From an uncultured Eubacteriales bacterium (GTDB lineage: Bacteria; Bacillota; Clostridia; Oscillospirales; CAG-272), in NCBI GenBank assembly GCA_910586545.1, contig CAJUIQ010000021.1, positions 1 to 28,705 of the forward strand: 28,705 nucleotides of DNA, read 5' to 3'. Positions 15,458 to 22,400 of this stretch are shown piece by piece. Numbering within the stretch: position 1 is the first letter of the stretch; every line of letters starts with the position of its first letter. The notes beneath the pieces were generated by a model. The model did no database searches, had not been told where the DNA came from, and saw nothing but the letters and a program-made list of their open reading frames with translations. A program made the position numbers and the translations under genes.

Positions 15458-15892
15458 TTGCCAATAGATATATTTTCCATTGCAAAATCTCAGGGAATTA
15501 CGCCGGCTTTATACAGCCAGATTCAACCTCTGGTTGAAAATACAGTAAATCAATTTGGAACAGGAAGAAATCTGACAGAGGCAGATATAACCCGTATGAC
15601 CAATCAGATTGTAGCTGACAGCCGGTATCGGGGCCTACCCGCTACCGGATACGGCGGTGGATCTTTAAATGAATTGGTGCGTTTGCTTGTTCTGCTGCAT
15701 CTGTTCAATAACGGATATAATGTCGATCCCTTTTGGATTCTTTATTTTGGTGGCATTCCCCTGTTTTTGCTGCCATTTTTGGGCGGCAGGAGACCAAATG
15801 TCCGCCCAGTTCCGCCTATTCGTCCAATCCCGCCGGTACGGCCATTTCCACCAATTGGCCAAATTCCTTCCAGGCCCAGGCCACGCAGATAA
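15458..15892 (+). CDS. Unassigned protein with hydrophobic middle and Pro/Arg-rich tail
   Basis: 144 residues from TTG at 15458-15460, chosen because GGAG lies 8 bases upstream; the open frame reaches 30 bases further back without a site. Residues 1-60 are a soluble region (ITPALYSQIQPLVEN ... LTEADITRMTNQIV). Residues 68-108 hold hydrophobic segments (LVRLLVLLHLF; FWILYFGGIPLFLLPFLGG). The tail (109-144) is a proline/arginine-rich repeat (RPVPPIRPIPPVRPFPPIGQ). I do not recognise the family. Proline-rich basic tails occur in cell-wall, spore-coat and membrane-anchored proteins, but nothing here decides. It is monocistronic, with a perfect terminator after the stop. Confidence 0.7.
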   Translation: MPIDIFSIAKSQGITPALYSQIQPLVENTVNQFGTGRNLTEADITRMTNQIVADSRYRGLPATGYGGGSLNELVRLLVLLHLFNNGYNVDPFWILYFGGIPLFLLPFLGGRRPNVRPVPPIRPIPPVRPFPPIGQIPSRPRPRR

Positions 15893-15895
15893 AAA

Positions 15896-15928
15896 GAAAA
15901 CTACCGGTAAAACCGGTAGTTTTCTTTT
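15896..15928 (+). terminator. Intrinsic terminator after the Pro-rich protein gene
   Basis: GAAAACTACCGG (15896-15907) pairs perfectly with CCGGTAGTTTTC (15913-15924) around TAAAA, followed by TTTT. Confidence 0.9.
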
Positions 15929-16026
15929 GCGATATATCAAATTCCATTTTGTCGCAGTGCGGCGGCGCAAATGATCTTGGGTGCGAAATTGCTTAAATAC
16001 AACATTTGATACATGGTATTTTCACA

Positions 16027-16515
16027 CTAACACCAAACAATAATTTTATCTGGAGTTGTGACCGCAGGAATGCTTCTGGTGGATGCTCCATATACGACAA
16101 TTAAATCTCGATTTGCAATATTCCCGTGAAACGCCTGCCCATTTTTTAGCATAATCAATGTGTCCGGTCCTATGTTTAGCTTAAGCATATTGTCAGAGCT
16201 GACAAGACGGTTATTAAAAAAGTCGACTTTCACATTTTGATATTCCTGATATTTTACTATAATTAAAGCCGGAAACTGCGGCGGATAGATCAGAATCGCC
16301 GGTGCGTTTCCATTATAATAACCGGTGATAAAATCTCCTACATGAATCATCTCCTGGTCCAAAAAATATGTATCCGGCGATACTACAAAATTGACGACGT
16401 TTTCTCCATCGTCCCGAACGGACATGATCATATTGCATCCGGCATCTTCCCCGCCCTGCATATGAAAGTCATATATATCCGTGACGACTCCGCTGAATGA
16501 AAAAAAGTTTATCAT
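16027..16515 (-). CDS. Unassigned beta-rich protein
   Basis: 162 residues from the ATG at 16513-16515, with GGTG 6 bases upstream; the frame is open 12 codons further (MYPPFSGGMVIY), but that part is made by the GC-rich hairpin of the leader element and is probably untranslated. No signal peptide or membrane segment is seen. The sequence is rich in predicted strands: FSFSGVVTDIYDF, NMIMSVRDDGENVVNFVVSPDTYFLD, IHVGDFITGYYNG, APAILIYPPQFPALIIV. This looks like one or two small beta-barrel (OB-like) units. The VNFVVSPDTYF ... GDFITGYY ... LIYPPQ block feels like a conserved clostridial family, but I cannot name it and assign no function. Confidence 0.7.
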   Translation of the reverse strand: MINFFSFSGVVTDIYDFHMQGGEDAGCNMIMSVRDDGENVVNFVVSPDTYFLDQEMIHVGDFITGYYNGNAPAILIYPPQFPALIIVKYQEYQNVKVDFFNNRLVSSDNMLKLNIGPDTLIMLKNGQAFHGNIANRDLIVVYGASTRSIPAVTTPDKIIVWC

Positions 16516-16526
16516 ATAAATCACCA

Positions 16527-16610
16527 TTCCGCCGCTGAACGGCGGGTACAAATAAAATTTGTGCCAGCTTATGCCGGCAATAAGGGTTAGGCTTCTATGT
16601 CCTCAATTTT
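16527..16610 (-). promoter_or_regulatory. Structured leader element, copy 2
   Basis: Same arrangement as 2175-2257. Hairpin CCGCCG/CGGCGG (16529-16534 with 16540-16545, loop CTGAA), then stem GTACAAAT/ATTTGTGC (16546-16553 with 16557-16564, one G-U pair), then, on the - strand, TTATTGCCGGC. It lies directly 5' of the unassigned beta-rich protein gene. Compared with copy 1 the middle stem has different bases that still pair. No clear promoter was found on its 5' side. Confidence 0.55.
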
Positions 16611-16676
16611 ATGAATTCCCTTTAGCAGTATATTGCCAATTTATGAAAGCGTGCGGAATCTGTTGATACTGGAACG

Positions 16677-16715
16677 AAAAAAGTCTCGAACACATTTGCG
16701 TTCGAGACTTTTTTG
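16677..16715 (-). terminator. Terminator of tRNA-Pro
   Basis: AAGTCTCGAAC pairs with GTTCGAGACTT (16681-16691 with 16700-16710), with A6/T6 flanks, starting right at the tRNA CCA end. Confidence 0.9.
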
Positions 16716-16789
16716 GTCTGAGTGACTGGACTTGAACCAGCGGCCTCTACCACCCCAAGGTAGCGCGCTACCAACTGCGCCACACCCAG
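16714..16789 (-). tRNA. tRNA-Pro (anticodon GGG)
   Basis: On the - strand the cloverleaf is complete: acceptor CTGGGTG/CACTCAG (one G-U pair), D arm GGCGCAGTTGGTAGCGC, anticodon arm CTACC-TTGGGGT-GGTAG with GGG at positions 34-36, T arm with GGTTCAAGTCC, discriminator A and an encoded CCA. Confidence 0.95.
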
Positions 16790-16816
16790 ATACGGTTTCC
16801 CCTGGAAACCTTCCGT

Positions 16817-16845
16817 ATTATACCACAAAAGTATACGGCAGTCAA
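16817..16845 (-). promoter_or_regulatory. Promoter of tRNA-Pro
   Basis: On the - strand, TTGACT (complement of 16840-16845), a 17-base spacer and TATAAT (complement of 16817-16822), about 28 bases before the tRNA 5' end. Confidence 0.8.
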
Positions 16846-16896
16846 GGGATTACCGTGGAAAAATCATAAAAAATATTTATTTTTCATAAAAGTCGC

Positions 16897-18288
16897 TTAT
16901 AGTTCCTGTTTGCTTTTCACAAAGCTATTGATTTCTGCAATTTGGTGGCGGACAGAATCCTCAGAGGGGCCACCGTAGACTTTGCGTTCATTGACACAAT
17001 GAATTAGATCTACCGCCTCATAAATATCGTTTTCAAAAAGAGGGGAGAACGACTGGTAGGCTTTCAGCGGAAGCGTTTCAAAAATATAATTCTCTTTGAT
17101 ACAATGAGCAACAAGCTGTCCCGTAATTTTATATGCATCCCGGAAGGCCATTCCCTTGCGTACCAAATAATCGGCACAGTCCGTAGCATTCATAAAACCT
17201 TTTTTTGCCGCCTGAAGCATTGCGTCGGAGCGTACCGCAGCGGTATCCAGCATTTTTGTAAATAATTCCAGACAGAGCTTTGCATTATCTACCGCATCAA
17301 AAATAGCTTCTTTGTCTTCCTGCATATCCTTGTTGTACGCAAGAGGAAGATTTTTCATCATAGTAAGCAGCGTAGTAAGGTCCCCATATACGCGGCCAGT
17401 TTTACCGCGTACCAGTTCCGCAATATCCGGATTTTTCTTTTGCGGCATAATAGATGAACCGGTAGAAAATGCATCGTCCAATTCCAAAAATCCAAATTCC
17501 GAGGAACACCATAGAATAATTTCTTCGCTGAATCGGCTTAAATGCATCATCATAATCGATAAGGCAGATGCCAATTCTATGACAAAGTCCCTGTCGGACA
17601 CCCCGTCCATACTATTTTCTGTCACCGCTGAAAAGCCTAGCAGTTCCGCCACACGATGTCGGTTTAACGGATAGGTGGTAGCGGCAAGCGCGCAACTTCC
17701 AAGGGGCATTACATCTGTCCGAACATATACATCATCCAGTCGCTCCATATCCCGCCTAATCATTTGTGCATATGCCAAAATATAATGTGCAAAAGTTACA
17801 GGCTGTCCATGCTGCAAATGCGTAAAACCAGGCATGACTGCTTGTATATTGTCAGATGCCTTTTTTGCAATCGTAGTAAGCAAATCTGCCAATAGTTCCT
17901 GAACTGCACGAATTTCCTGGCGCAAATATAGCCGAATGTCCAACGCCACCTGATCGTTCCTGCTACGGGCGGTGTGCAAACGCTTACCCGTTTCCCCAAT
18001 CCGCTTTGTAAGTTCTGCTTCTACAAACATATGAATATCTTCTGCTTCAAAATCGATTGGAAGCGCACCGGAGGCAATGTCCTCTCGAATTTTTGTAAGC
18101 TCATTCACAATTTTATCTGCTTCTTTTTTTTCTATGATTCCCTGCTCTCCCAGCATGGTAGCGTGAGCAATAGAACCAGCAATATCCCAGGAATACATAC
18201 GCCAGTCAAAGGAAATCGAAGAATTAAAGTCATTTACCCGGGAGTCCAATGCCTTTTGGCTTCTTCCCGACCACATTTTATCCGCCAT
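16897..18288 (-). CDS. argH: Argininosuccinate lyase
   Basis: 463 residues. Cleaves argininosuccinate to arginine and fumarate, the last step of arginine synthesis. Fumarase-superfamily signature GSSIMPQKKNPD at 277-288; HTARSRNDQV at 105-114 and GFTHLQHGQPV at 154-164 are the other two conserved catalytic regions. The start is the ATG at 18286-18288 behind AGGAAG; an upstream in-frame TTG adds six residues but spoils the site. It is second in the argG-argH unit, with 60 bases between the genes holding a hairpin. Confidence 0.96.
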   Translation of the reverse strand: MADKMWSGRSQKALDSRVNDFNSSISFDWRMYSWDIAGSIAHATMLGEQGIIEKKEADKIVNELTKIREDIASGALPIDFEAEDIHMFVEAELTKRIGETGKRLHTARSRNDQVALDIRLYLRQEIRAVQELLADLLTTIAKKASDNIQAVMPGFTHLQHGQPVTFAHYILAYAQMIRRDMERLDDVYVRTDVMPLGSCALAATTYPLNRHRVAELLGFSAVTENSMDGVSDRDFVIELASALSIMMMHLSRFSEEIILWCSSEFGFLELDDAFSTGSSIMPQKKNPDIAELVRGKTGRVYGDLTTLLTMMKNLPLAYNKDMQEDKEAIFDAVDNAKLCLELFTKMLDTAAVRSDAMLQAAKKGFMNATDCADYLVRKGMAFRDAYKITGQLVAHCIKENYIFETLPLKAYQSFSPLFENDIYEAVDLIHCVNERKVYGGPSEDSVRHQIAEINSFVKSKQEL

Positions 18289-18308
18289 ACACAATCTTCC
18301 TTTCAAGG

Positions 18309-18340
18309 AAACAATCGGGAGACAAAGCCCCCGATTGTTT
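18309..18340 (-). other. Hairpin between argG and argH
   Basis: AAACAATCGGG (18309-18319) pairs perfectly over 11 bp with CCCGATTGTTT (18330-18340) in the intergenic gap, just upstream of the argH ribosome binding site. It lacks a full U-tract on the - strand, so it may be a weak terminator or an RNA-processing or stability element. Confidence 0.55.
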
Positions 18341-18348
18341 ATAAATTC

Positions 18349-19569
18349 TTACTGGTTTTTATCGCCCAAAAGCATTGCCCGTACTTTGATGGGCAGTCCA
18401 AACAAATTGATAAATCCTGCACTGTCCTTCTGATCGTATACGTCATCCTCTCCAAAGGTTGCGACCTCTTCAGAATAAAGTGAATAAGGAGACGTTACAG
18501 AAGCAGGCGTAATATTTCCCTTATACAGCTTGATTTTTACATCACCAGTTACTGTTTCCTGGGTTTTATCAACAAAAGCTGTCAGCGCTTCACGCAACGG
18601 TGTAAACCATTGACCGAAGTATACGCAATCTGCAAACTTGCCCGCAAGCATCTGCTTCATGTGAATCGTTTCACGATCTACCGTGATCGTCTCTAACATA
18701 TCATGAGCTGCATACAAAATAGTCCCGCCGGGAGTTTCATATACGCCGCGGCTCTTCATACCTACCAAACGATTTTCTACAATATCAATAATGCCGACTC
18801 CGTTTGCGCCGCCTAATTCGTTCAGCTTAGAGACAAGCTCTACGCCATTCATTTTTTTGCCGTCAATTGCAACAGGGATTCCTTTTTCAAAGGAAATTGT
18901 AATATATGTAGCCTTATCTGGTGCCGCCTCAGGCGTTACACCAAGTTCCAAAATCTCATCATACTTAGGTTCGTTTGCAGGATCTTCCAAATCCAATCCC
19001 TCGTGAGAGAGGTGCCATATATTTTTATCTTTGGAATAGTTGGTTTCTCTTGTTACAGGAATATCGATTCCTTTAGAAATGGCATAGTCAATTTCTTCGT
19101 CTCTGGATTTCAGTTCCCATGTTCTCCAAGGTGCGATGATTTCCATCTCAGGTGCAAAGGCTTTAATCGTTAGTTCAAAACGAACCTGATCGTTCCCCTT
19201 ACCGGTACAGCCGTGCGCGATAGCGTCTGCGCCTTCTGCCTTAGCAATTTCTACAATACGCTTTGCAATAATAGGGCGTGCAAACGCGGTGCCAAGCAAA
19301 TAGGTATTTTCATACTTTGCGCCAGCCTGTACGGTAGGATATACATAGTCCTGAATAAATTCTTCCCGCAAATCTTCAATATATAGCTTAGACGCTCCTG
19401 TTTTCAAAGCTTTTGCTTCCAGTCCGTCTGTTTCTTTTCCTTGACCTACATCACCACAGACAGCAATGACTTCACATCCCGGATAATTCTCTTTCAACCA
19501 CGGAATCATAATAGAAGTATCTAGTCCGCCGGAATACGCCAAAACAATTTTTTTGATTTCTTTTTTCAT
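18349..19569 (-). CDS. argG: Argininosuccinate synthase
   Basis: 406 residues. Joins citrulline and aspartate with ATP to give argininosuccinate. The N-terminal ATP-pyrophosphatase loop AYSGGLDTS is at 11-19; HGCTGKGNDQVRFE and the SHEG motif (LSHEGLDLEDP) bind citrulline and aspartate, as in the family; length is standard. The start is the ATG at 19567-19569 (AGGG close upstream, GAAGGG further up); a start 27 bases upstream is possible but lacks the family's usual beginning. It is transcribed from a promoter at 19733-19761 with a leader of about 157 bases. Confidence 0.96.
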   Translation of the reverse strand: MKKEIKKIVLAYSGGLDTSIMIPWLKENYPGCEVIAVCGDVGQGKETDGLEAKALKTGASKLYIEDLREEFIQDYVYPTVQAGAKYENTYLLGTAFARPIIAKRIVEIAKAEGADAIAHGCTGKGNDQVRFELTIKAFAPEMEIIAPWRTWELKSRDEEIDYAISKGIDIPVTRETNYSKDKNIWHLSHEGLDLEDPANEPKYDEILELGVTPEAAPDKATYITISFEKGIPVAIDGKKMNGVELVSKLNELGGANGVGIIDIVENRLVGMKSRGVYETPGGTILYAAHDMLETITVDRETIHMKQMLAGKFADCVYFGQWFTPLREALTAFVDKTQETVTGDVKIKLYKGNITPASVTSPYSLYSEEVATFGEDDVYDQKDSAGFINLFGLPIKVRAMLLGDKNQ

Positions 19570-19596
19570 AACCCTATGTACCCTTCTCTCGAACAT

Positions 19597-19726
19597 TTTA
19601 TAATTTTATAAAAATAGTATACGCCTTTTTTCTTTAAAATACAATATGCATACTGTACAAAGAATGTATTTAAATTTATAATTATACATAAAACTCGCAT
19701 ATATATACACGCTATATGCATGTGTT
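19597..19726 (-). promoter_or_regulatory. AT-rich argG leader with candidate ArgR-type sites
   Basis: Downstream of the argG promoter are several imperfect A/T-rich palindromes: GCATATA...TATATGC (about 19697-19719) and TGTAT...ATACA (about 19665-19688). ArgR/AhrC boxes in Firmicutes are A/T-rich palindromes of similar size, but none of these is a close match, so the assignment is tentative. Confidence 0.3.
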
Positions 19727-19732
19727 TTAAAT

Positions 19733-19761
19733 ATTATACCGAAATTCAATTCCAATATCAA
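19733..19761 (-). promoter_or_regulatory. argG promoter
   Basis: On the - strand, TTGATA (complement of 19756-19761), a 17-base spacer and TATAAT (complement of 19733-19738). Confidence 0.75.
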
Positions 19762-19857
19762 GTATTTTTTGTTATGCGCCCATATATTTCATTGTTTTTC
19801 TTTCCGCAAATATTGTTATACTATATTTGAAATATTTTAGAAAGGAATCGTAAAAAT

Positions 19858-20688
19858 ATGAAGCGATATATTGCGCTTTGTGCAGCACTCTGCTGTCTAT
19901 TCACTACAGGCGTATCTGCTGCTTCTTATCAAGCAGTAGATATAAATATCGGATATCAGGAAACAGCAGCTCATAGTGAAAGTTGTGCATATAACTGGTA
20001 TTGCAAGCATACAAAAGATCATAGTCAACCGCCTTTGGATTCTTTATTTAATTTTACAAAAAACAGTCAGACTTATTATATTGATAAAAACAATTCGGAC
20101 TACGAAGCAAAAGAAAAGGTAATATATCTTACCTTTGACGTGGGGTACGAGAACGGAAACGTTGCAAAAATTCTGGATATTTTAAAAGAAAAGGAAGTCA
20201 CAGGCGCGTTTTTTGTTTTAGAGCATGTAGTTCAAAAAAACACTGATTTAATACAGCGTATGGCCGATGAGGGACATCTGATTTGCAACCATACTGCATC
20301 CCACCACGATATGTCTGCTGTAAATAATAAAGAAGAGTTTGCTGCGGAACTGGAAGCCTTGGAGAAAGTCTGCAAAGACGTGGCAAATGTTGACGTAGCC
20401 AAGTATTACCGGCCCCCGGAAGGAAGGTTTTCCGAACAAAATTTGATTTGGGCCAATGAACTAGGATATAAAACCGTTCTCTGGAGCTATGGATATATGG
20501 ACTGGGACAACAATGCACAGCCTTCTACCCAGGCGTCCTATGATAAAGTCCTGTCCGGAACCCACAACGGAGAGGTACTGCTCCTTCATCCTACTTCTGC
20601 TACTAATGCAGCAATTCTGGGAGACTTGATTGATGCCTGGAAGGACGAAGGATTTCGTTTCGGTACCCTGGATGAGCTTTGCAAATAA
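19858..20688 (+). CDS. PdaA-like polysaccharide (peptidoglycan) deacetylase
   Basis: 276 residues. Secreted (signal peptide 1-21, ending VSA-A). The NodB-type deacetylase domain (about 82-275) follows the PdaA order: YLTFDVGYENG (motif 1), NHTASHHDM with the two metal-binding His (motif 2), RPPEGRFSE (motif 3), WSYGYMDWD (motif 4), LLHP (motif 5). PdaA removes acetyl groups from muramic acid on the way to muramic delta-lactam in the spore cortex; a spore role is an inference. PdaA proteins differ from other NodB enzymes at the second Asp of TFDDG; here that residue is Val. AAAGGAA lies before the ATG. Monocistronic, divergent from argG. Confidence 0.87.
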   Translation: MKRYIALCAALCCLFTTGVSAASYQAVDINIGYQETAAHSESCAYNWYCKHTKDHSQPPLDSLFNFTKNSQTYYIDKNNSDYEAKEKVIYLTFDVGYENGNVAKILDILKEKEVTGAFFVLEHVVQKNTDLIQRMADEGHLICNHTASHHDMSAVNNKEEFAAELEALEKVCKDVANVDVAKYYRPPEGRFSEQNLIWANELGYKTVLWSYGYMDWDNNAQPSTQASYDKVLSGTHNGEVLLLHPTSATNAAILGDLIDAWKDEGFRFGTLDELCK

Positions 20689-20720
20689 AAATAACCGGAA
20701 AGCAATCTGCCTTCCGGTTA
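20685..20720 (-). terminator. Terminator of rpsF-ssb-rpsR
   Basis: TAACCGGAA (20692-20700) pairs with TTCCGGTTA (20712-20720); on the - strand the stem is followed by ATTTTTATTT. It overlaps the pdaA stop codon, so it serves both convergent genes, better on the - strand. Confidence 0.75.
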
Positions 20721-20769
20721 CATAGCATCAATATATTATAATATATTGATTTATCAAAAGTGCATAACA

Positions 20770-21144
20770 TTAGTCACTGATATAAGGCAACAAAGCTACC
20801 ACACGCGCACGCTTAATTGCAGTTGTCAGCTGTCTCTGATGCTTAGCACATGCTCCGCTGATTCTGCGAGGCAGAATTTTGCCTCTTTCAGAAATAAATT
20901 TACGCAAGCGAACAGTATCCTTATAATCGATATATTGAATCTTATCCTCACAGAAGATGCAAACTTTCTTCTTTCTGCGGTTGCCGCCAGGACGCTGCGG
21001 TCTTCTTTCAAATCTTGCTTCCTGTTTAGGAGCGCCTGCATTTTCGCTTGCAGCAGCACTTTCGCCCTCAGCGGATGCCGCAGGCTCTTGCTGTATGGGC
21101 TGTTCTACAACTTCTTCTGTTGTAACAGTCTTATCCGTATCCAT
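20770..21144 (-). CDS. rpsR: 30S ribosomal protein S18, with N-terminal extension
   Basis: 124 residues. The S18 core starts at about 59 (KKVCIFCEDKIQYIDYKD) and ends LPRRISGACAKHQRQLTTAIKRARVVALLPY. Residues 1-57 are an extra tail: an acidic, Ala/Glu-rich part (1-42) then a basic RRPQRPGGNRRKKK part; Bacillus S18 is about 79 residues. C62, C65, C99 and H102 form a C-x2-C/C-x2-H set of the zinc-binding kind of S18. The start is the ATG at 21142-21144; GGAGG lies 13 bases upstream, rather far; an in-frame ATG 30 bases up has no site. Last gene of the rpsF operon. Confidence 0.93.
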   Translation of the reverse strand: MDTDKTVTTEEVVEQPIQQEPAASAEGESAAASENAGAPKQEARFERRPQRPGGNRRKKKVCIFCEDKIQYIDYKDTVRLRKFISERGKILPRRISGACAKHQRQLTTAIKRARVVALLPYISD

Positions 21145-21203
21145 GTTTCTAACGAAACCTCCATTCATATTCAAAAAAATTCATTTTTGTCTGTCGTTCA
21201 TTT

Positions 21204-21701
21204 TTAGAACGGCAGTTCATCGTCATTGATTTCTTCAAATTTTGGTGCTTCTCCACCTGCGCTTGCATTTGTATATGTGGGAGCACCATAGTTATCCGGA
21301 ACATATGGCTGGGCACCCGCACCACTGAAAGACGCAGGGGATTGCTGTGCTCCATAAGGATTTTCGCCTTTTGCATCTACAAAAAACACTTCATCGGCAA
21401 CAATCTCTGTTCTATACTGCTTTACATTATTGTTGTCAATCCAAGAACGATTCTGCAAGGTTCCCACAACACAAATAGAACTTGCCTTATGGAAAAACCG
21501 CGTTACAAACTCAGCTGTCTGTCTCCAAGCAGTTACATTAAAGAAATCCGCCTGGGTGTCTTCTGCGTTTTTTGCCTGATATTTACGATTTACAGCGACA
21601 GAAAAAGATGTTACAGAAACACCGGATGAAGTAGTCTTCAGTTCCGGATCCGCTGTAAGTCTTCCGCCGATTATTACCTTATTAAAATTAAAGTTTGCCA
21701 T
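21204..21701 (-). CDS. ssb: Single-stranded DNA-binding protein
   Basis: 165 residues. OB-fold domain 1-110 (NFNKVIIGGRLTADPELK, FSVAVNRKY, FFNVTAWRQTAE, GTLQNRSW); then a Gly/Ala/Pro-rich flexible linker; acidic tip INDDELPF at the C-terminus that binds partner repair proteins. Coats single-stranded DNA in replication and repair. Lies between rpsF and rpsR, the standard Firmicute operon. Confidence 0.97.
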   Translation of the reverse strand: MANFNFNKVIIGGRLTADPELKTTSSGVSVTSFSVAVNRKYQAKNAEDTQADFFNVTAWRQTAEFVTRFFHKASSICVVGTLQNRSWIDNNNVKQYRTEIVADEVFFVDAKGENPYGAQQSPASFSGAGAQPYVPDNYGAPTYTNASAGGEAPKFEEINDDELPF

Positions 21702-21744
21702 ATGTCCAACCTTTCACAACATACCGCGCCGGTGTGTCTCGAAA

Positions 21745-22056
21745 TCACGCCTGGGCTTTTTTCTCAACTTGCCGAATTACAATAGAGCGCATAATGCCTT
21801 CAGTGATACCGAAAACACGCTCCAGCTCAGCGGGGAACTCTCCGTCGGCTGTGAAATTCACAAGTACGTAGTAGCCTTCGTTCTTGTCATTGATGGGGTA
21901 TGCCAGTCTGCGCTTGCCCCACTCGCTGACCTCGCTGACAGTTCCGTTTTCGGCGATCATTCCGACAAACTTTTCTGTAAGCGCTTTGACATCCTCTTCA
22001 GCAAGCTGAGCATCGATGATGAACAAGGTCTCGTATGCGTTTGTAAGCTTTTCCAT
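21745..22056 (-). CDS. rpsF: 30S ribosomal protein S6
   Basis: 103 residues, normal length. NAYETLFIIDAQLAEEDVKAL at the start and the GKRRLAYPINDKNEGYYVLVNF strand pair are typical of S6, which binds 16S rRNA as a pair with S18. A very strong GGGAGGTG site precedes the ATG. First gene of the operon, behind a promoter at 22143-22171 and a two-hairpin leader that may bind the S6-S18 pair. Confidence 0.97.
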   Translation of the reverse strand: MEKLTNAYETLFIIDAQLAEEDVKALTEKFVGMIAENGTVSEVSEWGKRRLAYPINDKNEGYYVLVNFTADGEFPAELERVFGITEGIMRSIVIRQVEKKAQA

Positions 22057-22082
22057 TTTTACACCTCCCTATGGACTTTAGA

Positions 22083-22134
22083 CCGGCGACTGAATAAATT
22101 TTCGCCGGCAGAGAGACGGACATAAAACGTCCGT
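22083..22134 (-). promoter_or_regulatory. rpsF leader hairpins (candidate S6:S18 autoregulatory RNA)
   Basis: Two hairpins in the rpsF 5' leader: ACGGAC/GTCCGT (22116-22134) and CCGGCGA/TCGCCGG (22083-22108), just upstream of the ribosome binding site. rpsF leaders in many bacteria fold into an RNA that binds the S6:S18 complex. Position and size fit, but I could not confirm the conserved internal-loop bases. Confidence 0.45.
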
Positions 22135-22142
22135 TCTTTAGA

Positions 22143-22171
22143 ATAATACCAGTACACATGAAAAATGTCAA
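22143..22171 (-). promoter_or_regulatory. Promoter of rpsF-ssb-rpsR
   Basis: On the - strand, TTGACA (complement of 22166-22171), a 17-base spacer and TATTAT (complement of 22143-22148). Confidence 0.75.
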
Positions 22172-22302
22172 GACCTTTTTCCATTTTTTTGGATATATTC
22201 TTTTTCTTTCAATTTGCTTGTGTAGGCTTCCATAATTTAATAAGGAAATCAAAATGGAATTTTGTACAAATAATAAATTTTTTCATTTTTACGAAAAAGG
22301 GC

Positions 22303-22331
22303 TTGTATAATTGGGCAAGTTAAGGTAGAAT
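22303..22331 (+). promoter_or_regulatory. gapA promoter
   Basis: TTGTAT (22303-22308), a 17-base spacer and TAGAAT (22326-22331), giving a leader of about 63 bases. Nothing else was recognised in the 22172-22302 stretch. Confidence 0.6.
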
Positions 22332-22400
22332 ATGGAACAGAGTGTATGTTTTAACTCTATTTCAATTTGTTTAAATTTATATATTTCTGGAGGACAAAAC

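Noticed and set aside
19597..19726. T-box or other riboswitch in the argG leader
   Set aside because: No T-box core sequence (AGGGTGGNACCGCG) and no terminator/antiterminator pair was found; the region is only AT-rich with imperfect palindromes.
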